Assembly (NCBI GenBank): GCA_964579845.1
Contig: CAZOHC010000003.1
Coordinates: 1 to 48,456, forward strand
Length of the DNA stretch: 48,456 nucleotides
DNA from: CAZOHC01 sp964579845
Lineage (GTDB): Bacteria; Patescibacteriota; Microgenomatia; Levybacterales; UBA12049
Direction of reading: 5' to 3'
Below, one piece after another: positions 42,380 to 48,456 of this stretch. How positions within the stretch are numbered: position 1 is the stretch's first letter; each line of letters starts with the position of its first letter. The translations under genes and the position numbers were made by a program. The notes beneath the pieces were generated by a model that ran no database searches, had not been told where the DNA came from, and was given only the letters and a program-made list of their open reading frames with translations.

Positions 42380-45300
42380 TTATCCTCTATTGGGTTTAAA
42401 CCAGTAGTAGTAAATCACCGGAATGAAGAATAACATAATCGTTCCTGAAAACGCGAGTCCAGATATTATCGCCCCGCCTAATCCCCGCCAAAGGGGATCA
42501 GATAATGTTATCGGGATTAACCCAACAATCGCTGTCAATGACGTTAATGCTATTGCCTCAAGCCTACTTGACGAGCCATCTATAATTCCGTCGATAAACG
42601 GCATACCTGCTTTTTCATTTTGTGAAATCTTATCAACTATTAAAATCGAATTTTTCACCACAATACCGAAGAGTGCTAAGACACCGATTAAAGCAGGGAA
42701 TGAGAGCGGTGTCTGTGATAGGGCGAAAATAATAAATACACCTGAAATAGAAAGCGGGATGACTAACATAACGATCAGCGCTTTCCTAAATGACGAGAAC
42801 TGCAACACCATTGTTACGACAATAAGTAAAAATGAAATGACCATCGCTGCCAGGATCGAATTCACCGAGTTCTGGTTTTCTTCATTAACCCCTCCTGTTT
42901 TCCAAGTGTACCCCGCCGGAAGTCTCAGATCAGAATCTGCATAACTCTCAAGGTTACGGTTGAGTTCAGCAATGTTATATCCTTGCTCTACACTTGCGGT
43001 GACGATGATTGTTCGATTACCGTTTGTTCTGGTAATAAGTGTCGGATTGGGGGCAACATGTACAGTCCCGACTTCAAAAATAGATGTCGGAGCACCGTTT
43101 TGCCCGGGTATAATAACTTCTGATATTGCCTCAGGTGTTTGTATTGCACTGTTCATGCGAATCGTTATATCAGTTTCATCACCTGTTTCAGACGCAAATG
43201 TCACCGTATCTGCAGGGACCCCGCTCGCAAACAGTCGCAGCCATAATCCTACCTGATCAATTGTCAATGCTTTCTGAGACAGTTGTTCATGGTCGGGCAC
43301 AAAAACGAGCTTACTTGTTCCGGATTTAATCGATTTATCAACGTTTGTCGTTCCGTCCTGATTCTGTATATAGGTAATAAGCTTATCCGCATAAAGAGAT
43401 AATTCTGTCAAATCATCACCGGAAAGTTCAATCTGCAAATCAGCTCCTGCAGGCGGTCCGCCTGACTGCTCAATTACCGAAAGTTTGCCTGACTCATACG
43501 TCGAGAACGTTTTCCGAAGGTCGCGTGCGGTTTCTATGGAATCTTTTTTCCGTTCCCCTCTCGGAAGTAACGAAAGTGTAATCATAATCGCATTACTCTC
43601 AGCATCTCTGATTCCACCTGTCGGATCATACGCTTGACCGATATTCGCAGTAGCAAAATCCAGGCCATCGAGCATCCTGACCTGATCAAGTATCTTACGT
43701 GCTTCTTTTTCCGATACGCGTTCATTCGTCCCGGCTGGAAGTTCTACCGAGATATAAAGCGTCTCACTGTCCGCTCCGGGAAAAAATTCATTTTTCACGA
43801 ACCCGAACGGAACCAACAAATAAGAAAATAATGAAAAAATCACAACCATTGCAATCACAGTTTTCCTGTGGCCTGTGTTCGGTAAAATCTTTGAGAGAAT
43901 TCTTTTATATCTATTCGTAATAATATCGAAATGAATAATTCCGTCGTCTGCATACCGTGGTGTGTTCTGAGCAAGCGTTTTAACCCGACGATTCTTTGCC
44001 GCGTATTGTTTTGTTTGTTTCAAAAGAGACATTCGGATGATGTGGAAAATAATGACAAAGAGAGCAAGTCCTAAAAGCTCAAGAATAAGAATTGGACCCT
44101 TCGGAACAATTACGATAAAGATTGCAAGAAGTACTACAACAAGCAGTATTTTAAAGAACACTTTGACTCTTTCAGGAATATTCGGCCTGAGGAGGAAGAC
44201 AATGAGCGGCAAATTAATAAACATCGCCACAAAGAACGAGGCCATAAGCGTTGATGAGACAACGATCGGAATCGGTTTAATAAATTCGCCGATAATCCCA
44301 TATGCTAGAAGAAGCGGAAGAAAAGACCTGACAGTTGTTATCGTCGTCGTAAAAATTGCTACGACAAAATCTCGCCAGACCAGGAGTCCGGTTTCAAACG
44401 GACTGAATTTGCCGGTTCGGTAGTATGCGGTCATCGCAGAGATTACGACAATAGTATCGTCCACAAGGAGGCCGAGAGCAAGCAGTAGTGAGAACAGCGA
44501 GATAAAATTCAATGTAATTCCTGTCATACTCATTACCGTAAAACTAATAAGAAATGTTAACGGTGCGGAGATGGATGCGACAATTGCTTGCCTCGCTCCA
44601 AGAAAAACAAACAGTGCGACAAAAACCAATGTGATCGTAATGATAAAATCACGCAGTAACTCATTGAACTGATCATCAATCTCATGTGCCGAATTAAAGA
44701 CAGTCTGTACTGCAAACTGCCCTGGAAAACGTCGTAACTCTTCTTCGACTGTAGTCTCAACTGATGATGCAGTGTCACGGATATCAGCAGAGGGTGTTTT
44801 GAAAACGCTGAAACTTACAGATTTCTCAATCTGAACAGCATTATTGGCATAGAACGTAGTCTTCTGTCCCGGCTTCGAGCGAAGTTGCACTGTTGCTATA
44901 TCTGATAGCCTGACTGGCGAACCGTTCACATTGATTGTTAACGACCGGAGTTCATCTACAGTCGTGACAGACGGATCAATAGTCAATGAAAAGGTAGATG
45001 TATCCGTCTCCACTGTCCCGGCCGGATATGATGCAATTGAGCTTCTGATATTTTGCGTAATCTGCATCGGATTAACTCCGAGCGAAGAGATGCGGTCAGG
45101 ACTGATAATAATTTGAATCTCTTGCTCATCAATTCCGCTAACAGAGATTTCTCCGACGGTCGGAATCGTATCTATTTTTTCTCGAAGATTTTCTGAGAAT
45201 CGTATCAAACTGGCAGTATCACCGCTTCCCGTTACCGTAAAAATCAAGACCGGTTCATTCTCAAAATCGAGATTCATCACAGTCGGGCTCTGTGTGTCAC

Positions 45301-45709
45301 TTGGAAGACTCACGCTATCAACAGCCGACTGCACGTCGCTTCTTGCTTTCTCAGCGTCCACATCTGATGAAAACTCTATCTGAATAATTGAGATCGAGTC
45401 GCGTGAAGTTGACGTTACTGTCTGTATATCCGATAACCCGGATACAGCTTTCTCGATCGGTATGGTTACCAATTGTTCAATATCATTCGGACCTGCACCG
45501 GGGAGTGCTGTTGAGACTATGACGAGTGGAATTTCAATTTGTGGGGTTAGTCTTCGCGGTAAGTTGATAAAACTTACTGATCCGATCGTAATAACTAAAA
45601 TAAGAATTAACCAAAGTAAGCGCGGATTCGCGAGATATTTCGCAACCCACGATCGACGAAGTGACTTATCAAAGGCTAAATGTGAGATATACGATGCAGT
45701 TTCTTTCAT
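42380..45709 (-). CDS. RND-family efflux transporter (HAE1/AcrB-like)
   Basis: A 1109-residue protein with the twofold RND layout: helix 1, a large outside domain, six helices, and the same again. The proton relay Asp pair is in LLALGLLVDDTIVV (TM4) and the Lys/Asn relay in GIVVKNSILIVDK (TM10). About 60 extra residues (near 545-600) between the halves hold a hydrophobic segment and a basic part. No outer-membrane channel gene is in the window, so export may be only to the outside of a single membrane. Substrate unknown. It follows the adaptor gene by 8 nt. Confidence 0.93.
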   Translation of the reverse strand: MKETASYISHLAFDKSLRRSWVAKYLANPRLLWLILILVITIGSVSFINLPRRLTPQIEIPLVIVSTALPGAGPNDIEQLVTIPIEKAVSGLSDIQTVTSTSRDSISIIQIEFSSDVDAEKARSDVQSAVDSVSLPSDTQSPTVMNLDFENEPVLIFTVTGSGDTASLIRFSENLREKIDTIPTVGEISVSGIDEQEIQIIISPDRISSLGVNPMQITQNIRSSIASYPAGTVETDTSTFSLTIDPSVTTVDELRSLTINVNGSPVRLSDIATVQLRSKPGQKTTFYANNAVQIEKSVSFSVFKTPSADIRDTASSVETTVEEELRRFPGQFAVQTVFNSAHEIDDQFNELLRDFIITITLVFVALFVFLGARQAIVASISAPLTFLISFTVMSMTGITLNFISLFSLLLALGLLVDDTIVVISAMTAYYRTGKFSPFETGLLVWRDFVVAIFTTTITTVRSFLPLLLAYGIIGEFIKPIPIVVSSTLMASFFVAMFINLPLIVFLLRPNIPERVKVFFKILLVVVLLAIFIVIVPKGPILILELLGLALFVIIFHIIRMSLLKQTKQYAAKNRRVKTLAQNTPRYADDGIIHFDIITNRYKRILSKILPNTGHRKTVIAMVVIFSLFSYLLVPFGFVKNEFFPGADSETLYISVELPAGTNERVSEKEARKILDQVRMLDGLDFATANIGQAYDPTGGIRDAESNAIMITLSLLPRGERKKDSIETARDLRKTFSTYESGKLSVIEQSGGPPAGADLQIELSGDDLTELSLYADKLITYIQNQDGTTNVDKSIKSGTSKLVFVPDHEQLSQKALTIDQVGLWLRLFASGVPADTVTFASETGDETDITIRMNSAIQTPEAISEVIIPGQNGAPTSIFEVGTVHVAPNPTLITRTNGNRTIIVTASVEQGYNIAELNRNLESYADSDLRLPAGYTWKTGGVNEENQNSVNSILAAMVISFLLIVVTMVLQFSSFRKALIVMLVIPLSISGVFIIFALSQTPLSFPALIGVLALFGIVVKNSILIVDKISQNEKAGMPFIDGIIDGSSSRLEAIALTSLTAIVGLIPITLSDPLWRGLGGAIISGLAFSGTIMLFFIPVIYYYWFKPNRG

Positions 45710-45717
45710 ACATAGTT

Positions 45718-47175
45718 TTACCGGTGTATACTAATCCTTTCTCCTGAGACGACATTTCGGTTAAGAATTACGACATCACCTGCACTGATTCCACCAGTTA
45801 CGGTCACGAATTTGCCATGGACAGCGCCAAGTTTGACCGGTTTACTCTCTGCCCTCTCGCCTGAAACAACAAAGACATATGATTCATTTTCTGTCTGATA
45901 AACGGCATCAAGCGGCACATAGAAAGCGTCTTGTGTGTTCCGAACACTGAGCGGAACAGTCACAGAAATGAACTCTTCGTCAGTCAGCGCCTCCGTAACC
46001 GATTCGGGAAGAGTAAAAAGGACTGAGTATAACTGACCATTCGTTGCTTCACCGGAAATGTAATAGGGAGTTATTTCATGGGGAGTCCCATTAATCATAG
46101 CTGTGCTAGACGCAGTTCTTGAGACAGCTGAAGCTAAATCAGCAGGAAGTAATGCTTCAAGGTTAATCTGATTATTATCTGCTTTAATCGTCGCAATGAG
46201 GTCGCCGGGGTTTACAGTATCTCCTTCTTTCACATGAATTCGCTCCACGACCCCGCCACATGGCGCTGCAGGTGCCATCAGGCTCGCCTGAATCCACGCT
46301 AAATCTCGTTGAATTCTGCTGGACTCAAGACTCAGTGATAATGCATTCTCCTGTATATCTAATTGTTTTTTTGCAATATCTCGCTGTAAAACGCCCAGTT
46401 CTGCAGCCGGTGTATCGTTATCTTTCTGATAATTCAATTGCCTGAGTTGTGCTTCAAGCTGAACAACGCCAGATTGCACCTGACTTTTTTGCTGCTGTAA
46501 TGCCATGATTTGGGTGGTATTACCTGTAGTTTCTGCTTGTTCCAACTGTGTATTCAGTGTATTTACAATATCTCTATTCAGATCCAGGAGCGATTGCGTA
46601 TCACTTGCAGATTCATCAGCAATTTTTCTGATCTCTTCAGCATTTGCTTCTGTTTTATCAGCGACTTCACGCTGCCTCGCGATGATTTCTTTCTGCGTAG
46701 TAAAGGTTTCTGAAACATTATTATATTGTGCTGACGCGAGAGAGGCTTGCAGTCCGGGTGCATTTGCTCCCTGATAATTGGTTGCGAGATAGACGAAAAT
46801 ACTTCCTTGGGAAATATTCTCGCCTTCTTTAACATTCACTGATCTGACAATTCCCGGTGTTTGAGCGAGAATTCGAATAACGCCTTCTTTTTCTACTTTT
46901 GCCTGTACCGTCAAGGAAGGTGTGCGATCTAATGAGAAGATCTCAACTGTTTTAGGGCTATCATTCACTTCATCTGTTGTTCCACGAGGTGTTGTCAGGA
47001 TACTTCCCAATATGATGGTGCCAAACAGAATACCGAGTCCGATAAGAAACCCGGTAAATGGGTGAGACCGTAAATAGGAAACGCTTTTTTTATACTCTTT
47101 TCTTCGCGAGAAGTTTTTAATCAATGATTTGTTCTTGAATGAACCTATCTTTTTCTGTAATGATTGCTCAGCCAT
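45718..47175 (-). CDS. RND adaptor protein (membrane fusion protein)
   Basis: A 485-residue protein with one N-terminal membrane helix (about 40-60), a lipoyl half-motif (GIVRSVNVKEGENISQGS), a long coiled hairpin of about 170 residues, the second lipoyl half (CGGVVERIHVKEGDTVNPGDLIA) and barrel domains. It joins the RND pump. The long coiled coil in relatives reaches an outer-membrane channel; here none is seen, so the hairpin may cross the wall. It starts the two-gene operon. Confidence 0.9.
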   Translation of the reverse strand: MAEQSLQKKIGSFKNKSLIKNFSRRKEYKKSVSYLRSHPFTGFLIGLGILFGTIILGSILTTPRGTTDEVNDSPKTVEIFSLDRTPSLTVQAKVEKEGVIRILAQTPGIVRSVNVKEGENISQGSIFVYLATNYQGANAPGLQASLASAQYNNVSETFTTQKEIIARQREVADKTEANAEEIRKIADESASDTQSLLDLNRDIVNTLNTQLEQAETTGNTTQIMALQQQKSQVQSGVVQLEAQLRQLNYQKDNDTPAAELGVLQRDIAKKQLDIQENALSLSLESSRIQRDLAWIQASLMAPAAPCGGVVERIHVKEGDTVNPGDLIATIKADNNQINLEALLPADLASAVSRTASSTAMINGTPHEITPYYISGEATNGQLYSVLFTLPESVTEALTDEEFISVTVPLSVRNTQDAFYVPLDAVYQTENESYVFVVSGERAESKPVKLGAVHGKFVTVTGGISAGDVVILNRNVVSGERISIHR

Positions 47176-47305
47176 AATAATGTGAGAAAGCCAGTACTAT
47201 ACTGTATCAGGGATATGGGTAAGGCGTATCGCGGGGACAGTATCAGGGGGCATACCTGAGGTAATACGTTAGAGAGTATAGTGCCGATGAGAATGCAAGT
47301 CAATA

Positions 47306-48319
47306 CTACAATCCGGCATGATCCAGAATCTCTTGCTCCGAGAAGGGACGAATAGTTCCGTTAAGTGCTTGATTGAGACCTGCTATGACTTCATTTGCGA
47401 ACAAACCGTTTAAAACTGTGCCTGCGTGTGTCCCATCTTCCAGAAAAAGTGAGTGGGGGTCATCGCCTGGAATAATAGCTGTGAAACGTTCTCCACCGAC
47501 GACAATTTCTGAGATGCTTTCGCTGAAAACTTTCTTATAATAGTCATTGGGATCGATTGTCACAATTCCATAGTCTGCTGCGACACGTTTGATTGCATTA
47601 TTCGTGTCTAAAATTGCATCAGCAACTCTTTTCCTCGGTTCAGGTAACGGAAAAGCAATCCTAACCCCTAAATGATTTCCCCAATCCGGAATAAGTGCAA
47701 TCAAAATCGTGACATCACCTGCTCTATTCAGTATCTCAATTGCAGTCGTAATATCGCTGACAATCGTATTTCTTTTCCTGAGTATATCTATTGACGAGAG
47801 GCTGCCATTATAGTGTGCGTCATATCCATCCGGTGTGATGAACGGTGCATAATCATTTGCTCCGATTGAGATAATAACGACGTTAACTTCCCCGTTTTTC
47901 ACCTGTTCAGCTAAACCTTCTAACTGGCCGTTTTCGAAGACACTATTCACCGTTGCTCCTGTTCTTGCCCAATTATATGCATATCCTGTTCTCCGAGGTT
48001 CACCCCAAGTACCCCACGAACCGAAATTCAGATTACGATATTTTTCTAGCTGTTCTACCCAATTGAGGGTCGTCGGTGCAAACGTCAGTCCACGATTATC
48101 ATCACCGCGATACTCATCTGCCTGACTGTCCCCCAGGATACCGATTCCTCTAATCCGTACCGGTTCAATTTCTTTTTCCGGGATAAATCGTTCGATAAAT
48201 TGTATTGTTGTCGTGGGGAAGTATATGACGAAGACGCTTGCAGAAAGCACCAAAAGAAATGACGAGAAAAGTATAATGACAACAAATATCTTCAGATATT
48301 TACCCAGGTGAGCGATCAT
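47306..48319 (-). CDS. membrane-anchored SGNH/GDSL hydrolase
   Basis: A 337-residue protein with an N-terminal membrane helix (about 9-33) and an outside SGNH domain. Block I is GILGDSQADEY (catalytic Ser), block III is ISIGANDYAPF (Asn), and the final block is LEDGTHAGTVLN (Asp and His). Such enzymes are esterases or acyl-/deacetylases on wall or glycan. The leader is short: TATAAT at 48334-48329 lies 9 nt before the ATG. No gene is visible in the last 100 nt of the window apart from its promoter. Confidence 0.85.
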   Translation of the reverse strand: MIAHLGKYLKIFVVIILFSSFLLVLSASVFVIYFPTTTIQFIERFIPEKEIEPVRIRGIGILGDSQADEYRGDDNRGLTFAPTTLNWVEQLEKYRNLNFGSWGTWGEPRRTGYAYNWARTGATVNSVFENGQLEGLAEQVKNGEVNVVIISIGANDYAPFITPDGYDAHYNGSLSSIDILRKRNTIVSDITTAIEILNRAGDVTILIALIPDWGNHLGVRIAFPLPEPRKRVADAILDTNNAIKRVAADYGIVTIDPNDYYKKVFSESISEIVVGGERFTAIIPGDDPHSLFLEDGTHAGTVLNGLFANEVIAGLNQALNGTIRPFSEQEILDHAGL

Positions 48320-48328
48320 ATACTATGT

Positions 48329-48360
48329 ATTATAAAGTGATGTTTATAAATAACTGTAAG
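48329..48360 (-). promoter_or_regulatory. CTTAC box and -10 of the SGNH gene
   Basis: CTTAC (48360) and TTATA (48349) lie 11 bp apart, with TATAAT (48334-48329) 10 bp after the second box. CTTAC starts 26 bp before the -10. Confidence 0.5.
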
Positions 48361-48456
48361 AATTTACAAGCGGAAATCAGAGCTCTAAAACTGTTCGATG
48401 ATCACGAAAACAACGTAGAATATCAATAAGAAAAATGCATCTCTTCTGGTTATAGC

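Noticed and set aside
42423..42944. Open frames of over 100 codons opposite the RND pump gene
   Set aside because: The pump is clearly conserved on the minus strand; the opposite frames have no domains and arise from codon bias.
1..48456. CRISPR array, insertion sequence or prophage
   Set aside because: No regularly spaced repeats, transposase, integrase or phage structural genes were seen. The tail-fibre-like repeats of the giant protein occur in a cellular surface-protein setting.

Overview
The window looks like a chromosomal piece of a Patescibacteria (CPR) genome, most likely Microgenomates-like. This is inferred from gene content only: a giant surface fibre ending in a FNWWIVN-type C-terminus, sortase with a tiny TP-rich substrate, GT4 plus amylo-glucosidase pair, KGG/YtxH/GlsB mini stress proteins, a GIY-YIG mini-gene, RND pump without an outer-membrane partner, and no biosynthetic operons except a lone purN-like gene. 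TGA is used as a normal stop, so there is no sign of code 25. A run of ten N at 13886-13895 marks a scaffold gap, so this is an assembled draft.

Layout. 1-1500: membrane metalloprotease, a truncated GIY-YIG ORF, tRNA-Glu. 1599-13289 (minus): the main accessory locus, a nine-gene run reading giant fibre, c-like, b, delta, alpha, gamma, beta (frameshifted), epsilon, purN. 13449-22263: CBS protein, NhaA, matrixin-like protease, GdhA, Lon, DUF1003. 22271-28123 (minus): envelope and stress genes (thermonuclease, GlsB, receiver, glycine-rich stress protein, sortase and substrate, micropeptide, D,D-carboxypeptidase, GH18). 28364-36781: OmpR-type regulator, cupin, GH/GT4, histidine kinase with an unknown P-loop-like partner, Crp/Fnr regulator, YtxH, KGG, and a stand-alone cyanophycin-synthetase-N-like protein. 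36829-42257: mutS, mutL, hflX. 42380-48319: RND pump, its adaptor and an SGNH hydrolase.

The most striking object is the ATPase-like operon. It has the normal order of an F-type atp operon, but the slot of atpB (subunit a) is held by a 1621-residue membrane-anchored surface fibre. The c-like subunit keeps the RNP loop that faces F1 yet has no acidic residue in its second helix, and it carries an exported N-terminal domain of about 150 residues. That exported domain is visibly homologous to a domain near the C-terminus of the fibre. With neither a proton-binding carboxylate nor subunit a, this cannot be a conventional ATP synthase. I infer an ATP-driven F1-like machine coupled to a cell-surface structure.

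The second observation is a regulatory pattern. Nine promoters carry CTTAC-like boxes (CTTAC, or ATTAC/CTTAA) in phase at 11-bp steps, whose distance to a -10 hexamer is always 15, 26, 37 or 48 bp. This is the geometry of PhoB/OmpR-family activation. The genes behind them are mostly stress, envelope and regulatory genes, suggesting one regulon; an OmpR-family regulator and a histidine kinase are encoded in the same window. Many other promoters place the -10 only 6-9 nt before the ATG, implying frequent leaderless mRNAs.
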